Source: an uncultured Paracoccaceae bacterium (GTDB lineage: Bacteria; Pseudomonadota; Alphaproteobacteria; Rhodobacterales; Rhodobacteraceae). Taken from it: a stretch of 64,000 bases of DNA. The stretch lies in contig CANLPZ010000002.1 of the NCBI GenBank assembly GCA_947493145.1, positions 705,364 to 769,363 on the forward strand, written 5' to 3'. The notes beneath the pieces are model-generated. The model saw only the letters and a list, made by a program, of their open reading frames with translations. It was not told the DNA's origin and did no database searches. Both the position numbers and the translations under genes were made by a program. Shown here in pieces: positions 1-8,124 of the stretch; within the stretch, counting starts at the first letter, position 1; the number at the start of each line of letters is the position of its first letter.

Positions 1-390
1 TTTGTCGCGTTTTATGCCTACGTCGGTCTGAACACAGCTTGGTCCGCTGTGGCGGTTTTGATGTTTTTCCCGTTTGCGTATGTGACAATCCCGCTGTTTC
101 AAAAGCTTGACTGGTTGGGATTCAGCGCGGCCTATATGCCGGTGCCGATTTTGATTGCAGGCATGGGCATGTATTTGTGGAACAAAAACCGCCCGACAGC
201 GATTGGATTACTCATCGGTGTTGCGATTTTGTTGGCGTCCCTGACATTCCGGACGCTCGATTTGCATGTGTGCGATAGCGTTCCGATAGGCACCCATTTC
301 ATGTGGCATATCCTGAACGGCCTCATGTTGGGCTGGATGATCGAGGTTTATCGACGACACATGCTTGCCCATCGCACCGGCGCGGGTTAA
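1..390 (+). CDS. Ceramidase-like integral membrane protein (5' end cut by the window)
   Basis: The frame is already open at base 1 and runs to TAA at 388-390, so only the C-terminal 129 residues are present. They are strongly hydrophobic, with about four membrane segments. They end in GTHFMWHILNGLMLGW, which matches the conserved His-x-x-x-His region of the alkaline ceramidase superfamily, where His residues bind catalytic zinc. Two of those His residues (HFMWH) and an upstream Asp (TLDLHVC) are visible. Bacterial members are mostly unstudied, so hydrolysis of ceramide itself is a family-level guess. An in-frame GTG at 49 is probably internal, because the reading upstream of it is also hydrophobic and coding-like. 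The next gene, gatC, follows after 34 bases with its own ribosome-binding site. Confidence 0.75.
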   Translation, partial: FVAFYAYVGLNTAWSAVAVLMFFPFAYVTIPLFQKLDWLGFSAAYMPVPILIAGMGMYLWNKNRPTAIGLLIGVAILLASLTFRTLDLHVCDSVPIGTHFMWHILNGLMLGWMIEVYRRHMLAHRTGAG

Positions 391-424
391 ATGCGTCTTC
401 GATAGATTTAAATCGGAGAGTCCT

Positions 425-712
425 ATGTCAATTGACACGGATACAGCCCGCCGCGTGGCCAAATTGGCGCGGATCAAAGTGGAAGAAGACGCGTTGCCAG
501 CTTTGGCGCAGGAATTCAGCAATATTCTGACGTTCATCGAACAATTGAACGAAGTCGACGTGGAGGGTGTCGACCCGATGACATCTGTGACGCCGCAACG
601 TTTGAAACGCCGCGATGATGTGGTTACCGATGGGGATCAGCCAGAGGCCGTTCTGAAAAACGCGCCAGATGCGCGCGAAGGCTTTTTTGCCGTACCGAAG
701 GTGGTGGAATAA
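425..712 (+). CDS. gatC: Aspartyl/glutamyl-tRNA amidotransferase subunit C
   Basis: This 95-residue protein is the small subunit of the GatCAB amidotransferase, which converts misacylated Glu-tRNA(Gln) and Asp-tRNA(Asn) to the correct amide forms. The length is normal for GatC. The N-terminus ([11 protein letters not shown]) and the C-terminal FFAVPKVVE are family hallmarks; the tail wraps around GatA. The start at 425 is chosen because a CGGAGAG ribosome-binding site lies just upstream; longer readings into the ceramidase gene lack family similarity. The stop overlaps the gatA start by one base (TAATG), so the two are translationally coupled. gatB is not in this window. Confidence 0.95.
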   Translation: MSIDTDTARRVAKLARIKVEEDALPALAQEFSNILTFIEQLNEVDVEGVDPMTSVTPQRLKRRDDVVTDGDQPEAVLKNAPDAREGFFAVPKVVE

Positions 713-2193
713 TGACCGATTTAACCAAACTCACCATTGCTGACGCACGCGACAAATTGCGTGCCAAAGAATTCACAGCAGCGGAATTGACAGATGCATT
801 TGTCGGCGCAATCGACGCGGCAGATGAATTGAATGCCTTTGTCCACAAAACGCCAGAGATCGCGGCCGAGCAAGCAAAAGCTGCCGATGCGCGTATTGCG
901 GGCGGCGATGCGCCTGATCTTTGCGGTATCCCATTGGGAATTAAGGATTTGTTCTGCACCAAAGGTGTGAATTCCCAAGCGGCCTCTGCCATTTTGGATG
1001 GGTTCAAACCCGAATACGAAAGCACGATTACAAACCAATTGTTTGATAATGGCGCGGTCATGTTGGGTAAGCTGAACATGGATGAATTCGCGATGGGATC
1101 GTCGAATGAAACATCTGTTTACGGCGATGTTGTGAACCCTTGGAAGGTTGATGACCGCAACCTGACACCGGGTGGATCCTCTGGTGGGTCAGCTGCGGCT
1201 GTGGCTGCCGATCTTTGTATGGGTGCCACGGGCACAGATACAGGTGGATCGATCCGTCAACCTGCGGCCTTTACCGGTATCACGGGGATTAAACCAACAT
1301 ATGGTCGTTGCTCGCGCTGGGGTGTGGTGGCATTTGCGTCCTCGCTGGATCAAGCGGGCCCTATGACCAAAGATGTGCGCGATGCTGCGATCATGCTTGA
1401 GGCAATGTGCGGTCACGACCCAAAGGATAGCACAAGCGCCGAATTGGCCGTACCAAATTTCGAAGCCGCTTTGACCGGCGACATCAAAGGCAAGAAAATC
1501 GGCCTGCCAAAAGAATACCGCATGGACGGAATGCCCACGGAAATCGAAAAGCTTTGGGCTGATGGGGCAAATATGTTGCGCGATGCCGGTGCCGACGTGG
1601 TTGATATTTCGCTGCCACACACGAAATACGCATTGCCTGCCTATTATGTGATCGCACCTGCTGAAGCGTCCTCCAACCTTGCGCGTTACGACGGTGTCCG
1701 CTTTGGTCATCGTGCCACGTTGGACGCAGGCGACGGCATTAATGAGATGTACGAAAAAACCCGCGCCGAAGGCTTTGGCGCCGAAGTGCAACGCCGCGTG
1801 ATGGTTGGTACCTACGTACTGTCCGCTGGTTTCTATGATGCTTATTACAACCGCGCACGTCGTGTTCGCGCGTTGATCAAGAAAGATTTCGACGACGTCT
1901 TTGCAACCGGTGTGGACGCGATTCTAACGCCAGCGACACCGTCAGCGGCCTTTGGCTTGGGGGAAATGAAAGAAGCCGATCCGGTTCAAATGTACCTCAA
2001 CGACGTGTTTACGGTGACTGTGAACCTTGCCGGATTGCCTGGAATTTCCGTTCCTGCGGGGTTGGACGCGCAAGGATTGCCGCTTGGGCTTCAGCTTATT
2101 GGACGCCCATGGGAAGAAGGCGAATTGCTGAATACCGCTTATGTGCTTGAACAGGCAGCAGGATTTGTAGCCAAACCTGCGAAATGGTGGTAG
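712..2193 (+). CDS. gatA: Aspartyl/glutamyl-tRNA amidotransferase subunit A
   Basis: This 493-residue protein is the glutaminase subunit of GatCAB. It belongs to the amidase-signature family, and the Ser-cisSer-Lys triad can be read directly: Lys78 ([10 protein letters not shown]), cis-Ser156 in GGSSGGS, and nucleophile Ser180 in GTDTGGS. The 24-residue gap between the two serines matches known GatA enzymes. The protein makes ammonia from glutamine and channels it to GatB for tRNA amidation in the cytoplasm. It is full length, starts at the ATG overlapping the gatC stop, and shows no frame disruption. A generic amidase is the alternative, but linkage to gatC makes GatA nearly certain. Confidence 0.97.
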   Translation: MTDLTKLTIADARDKLRAKEFTAAELTDAFVGAIDAADELNAFVHKTPEIAAEQAKAADARIAGGDAPDLCGIPLGIKDLFCTKGVNSQAASAILDGFKPEYESTITNQLFDNGAVMLGKLNMDEFAMGSSNETSVYGDVVNPWKVDDRNLTPGGSSGGSAAAVAADLCMGATGTDTGGSIRQPAAFTGITGIKPTYGRCSRWGVVAFASSLDQAGPMTKDVRDAAIMLEAMCGHDPKDSTSAELAVPNFEAALTGDIKGKKIGLPKEYRMDGMPTEIEKLWADGANMLRDAGADVVDISLPHTKYALPAYYVIAPAEASSNLARYDGVRFGHRATLDAGDGINEMYEKTRAEGFGAEVQRRVMVGTYVLSAGFYDAYYNRARRVRALIKKDFDDVFATGVDAILTPATPSAAFGLGEMKEADPVQMYLNDVFTVTVNLAGLPGISVPAGLDAQGLPLGLQLIGRPWEEGELLNTAYVLEQAAGFVAKPAKWW

Positions 2194-2229
2194 GAAACGT
2201 TAAGAAAGACGAAATGAAGGGCAAAACAG

Positions 2230-2922
2230 GTGCTTAGACTTCTGATCTCAGGAACCGCTTTGGCGATGATCGCAGCGTGTACGCCTGCTGTCCCTGACAG
2301 TGGCGCAGGTGTTGGTTTCAACGATTATACCGAGTTTGCCCAAGAACGTGCAGCCCGTGATGCCGAGCTGACGGGAACAACTGTTTTGCCACCCGCGGGC
2401 GGACAAACCGTCACGCCGGTGCAAACAACCGTGTCGACGCCGCCGTCGTCGAACACAGCGCCACTGACGGCCATTGCACCAAACAATGCGGGAATTTCTG
2501 ACGAACAGGATTTTAGTGCCGTATCTGAGCGCCAAAGCATTGAAAGCGACGCTGAGCGCATCGCACAACAGCGTGCACAGTTCCAAGTGATCGAGCCGAC
2601 GGCTTTGCCCACACGTGCAAATTCGGGACCAAACATCGTTGAATATGCGCTGTCTACGACAAATTCGGTCGGTCAAAGCCAATTCCGCCGATCTTCGTTC
2701 AGCACAACAGCGAAATTTGTGCGCAACTGTGCGAAATACCCATCGTCAGATATGGCGCAATTGGATTTCTTGGGCAAAGGTGGCCCATCCAAAGACCGCA
2801 TGGGGCTTGACCCTGATGGGGATGGCTTTGCCTGTGCATGGGACCCAACCCCATTCCGCGCGGCCCGTGCAACAGCCACAGCGGCGGTGGATTCTGTGAT
2901 CACCGAAGCCCCATTAAACTGA
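2230..2922 (+). CDS. Putative lipoprotein with excalibur-like calcium-binding C-terminus
   Basis: This 230-residue protein starts at GTG. Its N-terminus is a lipoprotein signal (hydrophobic stretch, then MIAAC with Cys17 as lipidation site). A long Thr/Pro/Ala-rich linker follows. The last quarter carries FVRNCAKYPSSDMAQLDFL and then GLDPDGDGFACAWDP. A conserved Cys pair around a DPDGDGFAC loop is the signature of the excalibur domain, thought to bind calcium through the Asp-rich loop. The likely location is the periplasm, anchored to a membrane. The downstream amidase begins inside or at its stop codon, so both probably share one mRNA. This suggests, but does not prove, a cell-wall role. Confidence 0.75.
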   Translation: MLRLLISGTALAMIAACTPAVPDSGAGVGFNDYTEFAQERAARDAELTGTTVLPPAGGQTVTPVQTTVSTPPSSNTAPLTAIAPNNAGISDEQDFSAVSERQSIESDAERIAQQRAQFQVIEPTALPTRANSGPNIVEYALSTTNSVGQSQFRRSSFSTTAKFVRNCAKYPSSDMAQLDFLGKGGPSKDRMGLDPDGDGFACAWDPTPFRAARATATAAVDSVITEAPLN

Positions 2923-3602
2923 TCCAGCGGCATTCCCCAAATTGCGGACCCCGCCGTGACGGCGCGGTCCCCGATATGATTGTGTTGCATTACACGGCGA
3001 TGTCGTCGTCCGCAGGGGCGGTGGATTGGCTGTGCAACGGTGAGGCGCAAGTTTCAGCTCACTATGTGATTTGCAAAACCGGTTGCGTGACCCAGCTGGT
3101 CGACGAGGCAGATCGCGCGTGGCACGCGGGGGCAGGGCGCTGGGGTGACATCGAGGATGTGAATTCGCGCTCCATCGGGATCGAGTTGGACAATGACGGT
3201 GCCAGCCCGTTTTCACAACCTTTGATGGCCGCACTTGAAACGCTTTTGCCGCGAATAATGCAGCGTTGGAACATTCCTCCGCATCGTGTGATTGGTCATT
3301 CTGACATGGCACCTGGGCGAAAGATCGATCCAGGACCACGGTTTGATTGGCGCCGTTTGGCGCTGTTGAATTTGGCGGTTTGGCCACACAAAGGATCCCA
3401 GATTGCCATTGATCCAGCCCGTTTTGCAAAATTACTGTCCGCCTTTGGGTATCAGGCAGATATGGACGACGATTTGCGGCTGAACGTGTTTCGAACCCGC
3501 TTTCGCCCACAGGCAACGGGACCGCTGAGCGAACACGACATGGCGATTGCGGCGGATTTGGCTGAACGCTTCCCCATTGACCAGACACCAGTCACATCAT
3601 AA
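2919..3602 (+). CDS. N-acetylmuramoyl-L-alanine amidase (Amidase_2 family)
   Basis: The protein cleaves the amide between N-acetylmuramic acid and L-alanine of peptidoglycan, or of muropeptides during recycling (AmpD/AmiD type). Visible motifs are MIVLHYTAM (first zinc His), SAHYVI, the SIGIEL strand and HSDMAPGRKIDPG (second zinc His and catalytic region). The family N-terminus (RHSPNCGPRRDG) lies upstream of the in-frame ATG at 2976, so translation must begin earlier. The only in-frame ATG farther up, 2838, lies deep in the preceding gene. I place the start at CTG 2919, which overlaps that gene's TGA (CTGA) and gives 227 residues; the start is uncertain. The stop TAA at 3600-3602 falls inside the predicted -10 of rnpB. 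No signal peptide is seen, which fits a cytoplasmic recycling enzyme. Confidence 0.85.
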   Translation: MIQRHSPNCGPRRDGAVPDMIVLHYTAMSSSAGAVDWLCNGEAQVSAHYVICKTGCVTQLVDEADRAWHAGAGRWGDIEDVNSRSIGIELDNDGASPFSQPLMAALETLLPRIMQRWNIPPHRVIGHSDMAPGRKIDPGPRFDWRRLALLNLAVWPHKGSQIAIDPARFAKLLSAFGYQADMDDDLRLNVFRTRFRPQATGPLSEHDMAIAADLAERFPIDQTPVTS

Positions 3603-3605
3603 AGC
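3577..3605 (+). promoter_or_regulatory. Candidate rnpB promoter embedded in the amidase 3' end
   Basis: TTGACC (-35, 3577-3582), a 17-base spacer and TAAAGC (-10, 3600-3605). The expected transcription start is near 3612, which coincides with the 5' strand of helix P1 of RNase P RNA. The -10 contains the amidase stop codon. Confidence 0.55.
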
Positions 3606-3610
3606 AAACC

Positions 3611-3983
3611 CGCGCGGGTGGCCGGATGACCGCGGCGTGTTTGTTTCAAACAGGTCGAGGAAAGTCCGGACTCCACAAAACAACGGTGCCGGATAACGTC
3701 CGGCGGGGGTAACCCTAGGGAAAGCGCCACAGAAAACAGACCGCCTGTGTCCGCACAGGTCAGGGTGAAACGGTGGGGTAAGAGCCCACCGCGCGAACAG
3801 CAATGTGAGCGGCACGGCAAGCCCCACCGGGAGCAATGCCAAATAGGAACCTTTCATGGGCATTGTTTTGGCCCCGAGGTTCGGGTTGGCAGCTAGAGGG
3901 CATCTGGTAACAGGTGCTTTAGATGAATGGTCATCCAGAGGTTTCGACCTTGGACAGAATCCGGCTTATAGGCCACCCGCGCG
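3611..3983 (+). ncRNA. rnpB: RNase P RNA (bacterial type A)
   Basis: This is the catalytic RNA of RNase P, which matures the 5' ends of tRNAs together with the protein RnpA. The ends are set by a perfect 13-base P1 helix: 3611-3623 pairs with 3971-3983. The universally conserved 5' core GAGGAAAGTCCGGACTCC starts near 3657, and the 3' core ACAGAATCCGGCTTAT lies at 3954-3969. The internal GGTAAGAGCCCACCGC stretch near 3776 and the surrounding helices also fit the family. The mature ends may differ by a few bases. The amidase stop lies only nine bases upstream, so the gene must be transcribed from a promoter within the amidase or by read-through. Confidence 0.96.
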
Positions 3984-4022
3984 TAAATATCGGTTTTTCG
4001 AATAATGGATTGGGATTGCCCA

Positions 4023-4050
4023 TTGACTCCCACCCTCAGCCCAGTAAAAG
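4023..4050 (+). promoter_or_regulatory. Candidate rpmG promoter
   Basis: TTGACT (-35, 4023-4028), a 16-base spacer and TAAAAG (-10, 4045-4050), placed between rnpB and rpmG with about 45 bases of leader before the rpmG start. Seen by eye only. Confidence 0.45.
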
Positions 4051-4102
4051 GCACGTTCAAGGATTCACGCGGGCGATTTAGCCCTGCGATAGGAGAGACA
4101 AA

Positions 4103-4270
4103 ATGGCGAAGCCTACCACAATCAAAATCCGCCTGAACTCGACCGCGGGCACTGGCCACTTTTACGTGACCAAGAAAAACGCGCGTACAATGACGGAAAA
4201 AATGGTCGTTAACAAATACGACCCAGTTGCTCGTAAGCACGTTGAGTACAAAGAAGGCAAGATCAAGTAA
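4103..4270 (+). CDS. rpmG: 50S ribosomal protein L33
   Basis: This 55-residue basic protein of the large ribosomal subunit begins [20 protein letters not shown] and ends VEYKEGKIK, a clear match to L33. It has no cysteine, so it is the zinc-independent form normal for Alphaproteobacteria; no zinc-dependent paralogue occurs in this window. An AGGAGA ribosome-binding site sits upstream of the ATG. It is flanked by rnpB and by its own intrinsic terminator, so it appears to be transcribed alone from the promoter at 4023-4050. Confidence 0.96.
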   Translation: MAKPTTIKIRLNSTAGTGHFYVTKKNARTMTEKMVVNKYDPVARKHVEYKEGKIK

Positions 4271-4292
4271 GATCAACCCTGACAGAATTACG

Positions 4293-4326
4293 AAAAGGCC
4301 GCGCTGTAACAGTGCGGTCTTTTTGA
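4293..4326 (+). terminator. Intrinsic terminator of rpmG
   Basis: A GC-rich stem (AAGGCCGCGCTGT against ACAGTGCGGTCTT, with G-U pairs) is closed by a tiny loop and followed by TTTTT, 23 bases after the rpmG stop. Confidence 0.75.
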
Positions 4327-4367
4327 TTCAGTTCTTGGGTCTCATACGAGCGGGACCAGCAAAACCA

Positions 4368-4396
4368 TTGAATCGGTGTGAATTTCTGTCTAGGAT
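4368..4396 (+). promoter_or_regulatory. Candidate promoter of the lipoprotein gene at 4435
   Basis: TTGAAT (-35, 4368-4373), exactly 17 bases, then TAGGAT (-10, 4391-4396). It is the best sigma-70-like match between the rpmG terminator and the lipoprotein start. Confidence 0.5.
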
Positions 4397-4434
4397 TCAG
4401 GAAAACAACGAAAACGAAGTCTTTTGAGGGCTCG

Positions 4435-5004
4435 ATGCGGTATCTAATCTTGGCGCTTCCCATGGTTTTGGGGGGCTGTTTTGCGAAACCAAACGTGGAA
4501 TTTGCGCGTGGTGTGGGCTTTGGTCCTGTCAGCACCTATCAAGCGTCGCGTCCGGTTACGACCGCGCCGCAATTAAATCGTGCGAATTTACCTGCCGCGA
4601 CTGCGAATGCATCTGCAAATATCTTGTCTGGAACGACCGACATTGATTTGTCGGCGATTGGTATTCGTGCCGCGCTTGTGACGTCAGACCAAATGAAGTC
4701 GACGGGGCAGCCATTGCGCGGATCTGATGCCTATGACGTGGTGCTGGCGCAGGCAGAGCGGCTTGGTGGGACCAAATTCCATACAGGGAATTTCCAAGGC
4801 CGATTAACGCGTATTCGTTTGGATGGGGCTGATTACGCTGCCATTCGCGAATTCAAAGGACCATCTGTCACAAACCCAAGTGCGCGCAACGAGGCCTTGG
4901 CAATGCAGGCGGACGCGCTGACAGGGTGCCGGTCGGCGAATATTTTCAGCACCGAAGCAAACGGAAAGACCTATTTCGTATTGCCGCTAACCTGCGCGAA
5001 ATAG
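4435..5004 (+). CDS. Putative lipoprotein of unknown function
   Basis: The 189-residue product starts MRYLILALPMVLGGCF, a textbook lipoprotein signal with lipobox LGGC and Cys15 as lipidation site. The remainder is soluble. It has a flexible Thr/Ala-rich segment, then a compact region (DIDLSAIGIRAALVTSDQM onward) with a Cys pair near the C-terminus (LTGCRSAN and LPLTCAK) that could form a disulfide in the periplasm. I do not recognise a named domain. The ATG at 4435 is preferred over an upstream in-frame start at 4378 because only the former gives a proper signal peptide. It is a single-gene unit facing a convergent BAX inhibitor gene, with a shared terminator between them. Confidence 0.75.
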   Translation: MRYLILALPMVLGGCFAKPNVEFARGVGFGPVSTYQASRPVTTAPQLNRANLPAATANASANILSGTTDIDLSAIGIRAALVTSDQMKSTGQPLRGSDAYDVVLAQAERLGGTKFHTGNFQGRLTRIRLDGADYAAIREFKGPSVTNPSARNEALAMQADALTGCRSANIFSTEANGKTYFVLPLTCAK

Positions 5005-5040
5005 CTGTAACGACGTCGAGCTCTGCAAATTGGGCAAAGA

Positions 5041-5074
5041 AAAAGCCGGCTCAGATTGCTCTGGCCGGCTTTAA
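5041..5074. terminator. Bidirectional intrinsic terminator
   Basis: The inverted repeat AAAAGCCGGC ... GCCGGCTTTAAT lies between two convergent genes. On the minus strand the stem is followed by TTTTTCTTT, giving a strong terminator for the BAX inhibitor gene. On the plus strand the T-tract is shorter. Confidence 0.8.
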
Positions 5075-5092
5075 TAATTCATGCGGGAACGC

Positions 5093-5812
5093 TTATTCGC
5101 GACCGCCGATCAGGTTCAGCAAGAACATGAACATGTTGATGAAATCCAGATACAGGTTCAACGCACCCATGATTGCAGATTTTGCCAACCATTCTTGATC
5201 ACCCATGTGGGCATGTGCCAAGTAGTCGTTTTTGATTTTTTGCGTGTCATAGGCGGTTAGGCCGGCAAAAATCAAAAGACCGATGGCTGAGATCGCGAAC
5301 ATAATCGCAGGCGAACCCAAGAAGATGTTAACAATCGACGCCACGATAAGGCCAATCACACCCATGATGAGGAAAGAGCCCCAGCCGGAGATGTCTTTTT
5401 TCGTGGTGTAGCCCCACAAGCTGAGCCCTGCAAAGGCAATCGCTGTGATCAAGAAAACCTGCGCGATGGCAAATCCTGTGAACACCACGAAGATGTAAGA
5501 GATCGAAATCCCCATAACCGCAGCGAATGCATAGAAAAACAGCTGTGCGCCAGCGGCGGACAAGCGGTTGATCATTGCGCCAAACGCAAACACCATGATC
5601 AGCGGCGCGAACATGACGATATAACGTGTGAACCCAGTGAATAGGGTTTGCATCATGGCGGCGTTGTTACCAACGGCCCATGCCGCCAAAGCTGTAAGCA
5701 AAAGGCCAACAGACATTGTGCCGTATACTTTGTTCATGTGAGTCCGAAGACCCTGATCGATCTCAGCGGAGCGTATGCCGCCCGCACTGCGGATCGTGTC
5801 GAATTCTGCCAT
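5093..5812 (-). CDS. BAX inhibitor-1 / YccA family membrane protein
   Basis: This 239-residue protein has seven hydrophobic segments and the TMBIM/BI-1 layout. A short cytoplasmic N-terminus (IDQGLRTHMNKVYGTM) precedes the first helix, and there are typical segments such as LWGYTTKKDISGWGSFLIMG and AYDTQKIKNDYL. The AYDTQ motif and neighbouring acidic residues belong to the family's pH-sensitive calcium-leak pore. In bacteria (YbhL, YccA) the proteins sit in the inner membrane, and some inhibit the FtsH protease, so the precise role here is open. It has its own terminator at 5041-5074 and is probably transcribed alone. Length and composition are normal. Confidence 0.93.
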   Translation of the reverse strand: MAEFDTIRSAGGIRSAEIDQGLRTHMNKVYGTMSVGLLLTALAAWAVGNNAAMMQTLFTGFTRYIVMFAPLIMVFAFGAMINRLSAAGAQLFFYAFAAVMGISISYIFVVFTGFAIAQVFLITAIAFAGLSLWGYTTKKDISGWGSFLIMGVIGLIVASIVNIFLGSPAIMFAISAIGLLIFAGLTAYDTQKIKNDYLAHAHMGDQEWLAKSAIMGALNLYLDFINMFMFLLNLIGGRE

Positions 5813-5957
5813 TGGAAACCTCCAAAACTACTCAAGCAGTACCGCGCCGCGGGTATCGCGATGCGTTTATGCGCTTAATATTGGGTGTTTTTGCAGGATT
5901 TTCAAGGAAATCCGACGCTGAAAATGCCCGAATTTCGAGCAATTTCAGCAAAATTGA

Positions 5958-6182
5958 TTAACACCGCCAGTGGTTTGGGGCGTCCCAGAAAGGGCGGTTC
6001 ACTTCTGTGCGGACATCTTTGGCTGTTAGGCCAAGGTCAGCAAGCGCGTCATTGTCCAGTTTTGCAAGCGCGCGGCGTTCACGTGCGACATTCATCATGT
6101 TCAGGACGGCGCGTAGGATGCCGAATTTGGCAGAGGCGGCGCGAGATGTCGCAAGGTGGTGTGTGTTGTTGGCGTAAGACAT
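5958..6182 (-). CDS. DUF1127 (YjiS-like) small protein
   Basis: The 74-residue protein carries the DUF1127 core in its C-terminal half (RRALAKLDNDALADLGLTAKDV) and ends in RPFWDAPNHWRC, a tail common in Roseobacter homologues. Proteins of this family are small and basic; some alphaproteobacterial members act as regulators of phosphate or carbon metabolism and bind RNA, which is not shown here. A strong AAAGGAAAG ribosome-binding site lies upstream of the ATG. The gene is divergent from a LysR regulator, with a perfect inverted repeat in the shared 122-base intergenic region, so it is a likely target of that regulator. Confidence 0.9.
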   Translation of the reverse strand: MSYANNTHHLATSRAASAKFGILRAVLNMMNVARERRALAKLDNDALADLGLTAKDVRTEVNRPFWDAPNHWRC

Positions 6183-6222
6183 GGAACTTTCCTTTCCGAT
6201 TCTCGATGATTTTAGGTCGTAG

Positions 6223-6239
6223 TATCAAATTACTTGATA
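6223..6239. promoter_or_regulatory. Candidate LysR operator (TATCAA-N5-TTGATA)
   Basis: A perfect 6-5-6 inverted repeat between the divergent DUF1127 and LysR genes. It has the T-N11-A form that LysR-type regulators bind. Position and symmetry support autoregulation and control of the neighbour; binding is inferred. Confidence 0.5.
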
Positions 6240-6304
6240 TATAGTCCGGAAATGATCCATATTGGAAATGAATGTTTTGAAACTCACTCATCAGGATTGT
6301 TGAT

Positions 6305-7207
6305 ATGCCAAGAAATCTCGATATGACCGCGCTTCGATCTTTTGTTGCTGTTGCCGAAAGTGGCGGTGTCACCAAAGCTGCCGGTTTTTTGCACCTCACG
6401 CAGTCCGCTGTTTCAATGCAGTTAAAACGGTTGGAGGAATCCTTGAACCTTGATTTGTTCGACCGTTCAGGGCGCAGCATAGCGATGACGGCCGCGGGGG
6501 AACAGTTGCTGAGCTATGCGCGTCGGATGCTTGCGCTTAATGACGAGATATTTAATCGCTTAACCGCGCATGAATACGAAGGCGAAATCACGTTGGGCGT
6601 GCCGCATGACATAGTGTACCCCAACATTCCGACGGTTTTGCGTCGGTTCAATACAGAATACCCACGGGTGAAAGTTCAGCTGATTTCGTCCTTCACGCGC
6701 CGATTAAAGGACCAATTCGCGCGGGGCGAAGTCGATATTATCCTGACGACCGAAGAAGGTTTGGACCAAGGCGGCGAAACACTTGCCACGCTGCCGCTGG
6801 TGTGGGTTGGGGCGCCAGAAGGCACCGCATATAAACAGCGACCTCTTCGTTTGGCCTATGAACACAACTGTATTTTCCGTCAGGGCGTTCAAAAAGCATT
6901 GGACGCGCAGGGGATCAACTGGGAAATGGCTGTTGAGTCTGACAGCACCCGTACGATCGAAGCAACGGTCAGCGCTGATCTTGCTGTTCACACGATGATC
7001 GAAGGCACGGAGCCAAAGCATTTCGAACGCATTCAGCACGGCGGTAGCTTGCCGTCGCTGACATCGATGAACATCAACCTGTACCGAAGCGCATTGGACG
7101 AGGGGCCAATGATCTCTGATCTCGCTCAATTCCTTCGTGCGAGCTATCAATCGGCCTCTGTCGCGGCGGGGATGACGACGACTTTGCCCGTGGATTTGCG
7201 GGTCTGA
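6305..7207 (+). CDS. LysR-family transcriptional regulator
   Basis: This 300-residue protein has the standard LysR plan. The N-terminal winged helix-turn-helix (residues about 4-65: LRSFVAVAESGGVTKAAGFL, then SAVSMQLKRLEESL) is followed by an effector-binding domain starting near ITLGVPHDIVYPNIPTVLRRF. It probably binds the inverted repeat at 6223-6239 and regulates the divergent DUF1127 gene as well as itself. The inducer cannot be deduced. Its last 61 bases overlap the 3' end of the convergent oxidoreductase gene, an unusually deep tail-to-tail overlap, although both C-termini read as ordinary family sequence. Confidence 0.93.
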   Translation: MPRNLDMTALRSFVAVAESGGVTKAAGFLHLTQSAVSMQLKRLEESLNLDLFDRSGRSIAMTAAGEQLLSYARRMLALNDEIFNRLTAHEYEGEITLGVPHDIVYPNIPTVLRRFNTEYPRVKVQLISSFTRRLKDQFARGEVDIILTTEEGLDQGGETLATLPLVWVGAPEGTAYKQRPLRLAYEHNCIFRQGVQKALDAQGINWEMAVESDSTRTIEATVSADLAVHTMIEGTEPKHFERIQHGGSLPSLTSMNINLYRSALDEGPMISDLAQFLRASYQSASVAAGMTTTLPVDLRV

Positions 7208-8124
7208 AGTAATTCCAAGGCCGCCGCCGCCTGATCCAAGGGCAGGCGGTGGCTGATATGCGGCGACAATTGCCCAGCCACGTACATCTTAAACAGCTCT
7301 TCCAAGCTGTCGGTCAGCGCTTTGGGGTTAAATTTCAGATATCCACCCCAGTAAAACCCAATAACGGTGATGTTCTTTACCAACAAATGATTGGCTGGGA
7401 TTTGTGGAACGTCCCCTGAGGCAAAACCAATCACTAGGATTCGCGCTTCGCGATTACAGGCTCGCATGGCCGCGGTGAACAGGTCGCCGCCCACGGGATC
7501 GTAAACCACGTCAGCACCACCGAGTGACAAAACAACGTCACGCGAATCTTCGGTAGACGTATCAATAACGTGGTCGGCCCCTGCGTTTTTGGCGACGGCG
7601 CATTTGGCGGCACCGCGAGCGGCCGCGATGACGGTTGCGCCCATGGCTTTGCCAATTTCCACGGCCGTCAGCCCCACGCCCCCAGCGGCCCCCAGAACCA
7701 AAAGCGTTTCTCCGGACTTTAGCTGTGCGCGGTGTTGCAGCGCCAAATGAGACGTCCCATAAGCCGCAATAAAGGCCGCGGCCTCATCAAAGGGCATCTC
7801 ATCAGGCAATTGGATGCAGCGTTCGGCGGGAAACACACCATATTCAGCCAGCCCGCCATAGCCACCAAACACGGCGACACGGGTTCCAATTGGATGGCTT
7901 TGCGTGTCGGGACCAATTGCATCGACCGTTCCCGCGACTTCCATCCCAAGTGCAAACGGAGGTTCAGGCGTATCCTGATATGTTCCTTTGGACATCAGCA
8001 GATCAGCGAAGTTTAAACCGCACGCAGAGATTTTTACACGGATTTGTCCGGACTGAGGCGTGGGAATCGGCGTATCGATCAGCGATGGCGATGTCGAAAA
8101 ATCGGAAACAGTATATGCGCGCAT
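7147..8124 (-). CDS. Zinc-independent MDR oxidoreductase, NADPH:quinone reductase type
   Basis: The 325-residue protein belongs to the medium-chain dehydrogenase/reductase superfamily. It has a GroES-like N-terminal half (IRVKISACGLNFADLLMSKG) and a Rossmann domain with the nucleotide motif LGAAGGVGLTAVEIGKAMGA. No zinc-binding Cys/His set is present, which points to the quinone-oxidoreductase (QOR/Zta) branch that uses NADPH to reduce quinones or enones. The start MRAYTV at 8124 is chosen because it matches the family N-terminus; the open frame extends further upstream with unlikely Cys-rich sequence. The physiological substrate is unknown. It overlaps the LysR gene by 61 bases at the 3' end. 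Confidence 0.92.
   Translation of the reverse strand: MRAYTVSDFSTSPSLIDTPIPTPQSGQIRVKISACGLNFADLLMSKGTYQDTPEPPFALGMEVAGTVDAIGPDTQSHPIGTRVAVFGGYGGLAEYGVFPAERCIQLPDEMPFDEAAAFIAAYGTSHLALQHRAQLKSGETLLVLGAAGGVGLTAVEIGKAMGATVIAAARGAAKCAVAKNAGADHVIDTSTEDSRDVVLSLGGADVVYDPVGGDLFTAAMRACNREARILVIGFASGDVPQIPANHLLVKNITVIGFYWGGYLKFNPKALTDSLEELFKMYVAGQLSPHISHRLPLDQAAAALELLQTRKSTGKVVVIPAATEAD

Noticed and set aside
2914..3588. 224-codon frame antisense to the amidase
   Set aside because: The amidase frame has the zinc-ligand motifs in order; the antisense frame has none.
5919..5950. CTGAAAATGC / GCAATTTCAG hairpin downstream of the DUF1127 gene
   Set aside because: It has one mismatch, is AT-rich and lacks a following T-tract on either strand, so it was not called a terminator.
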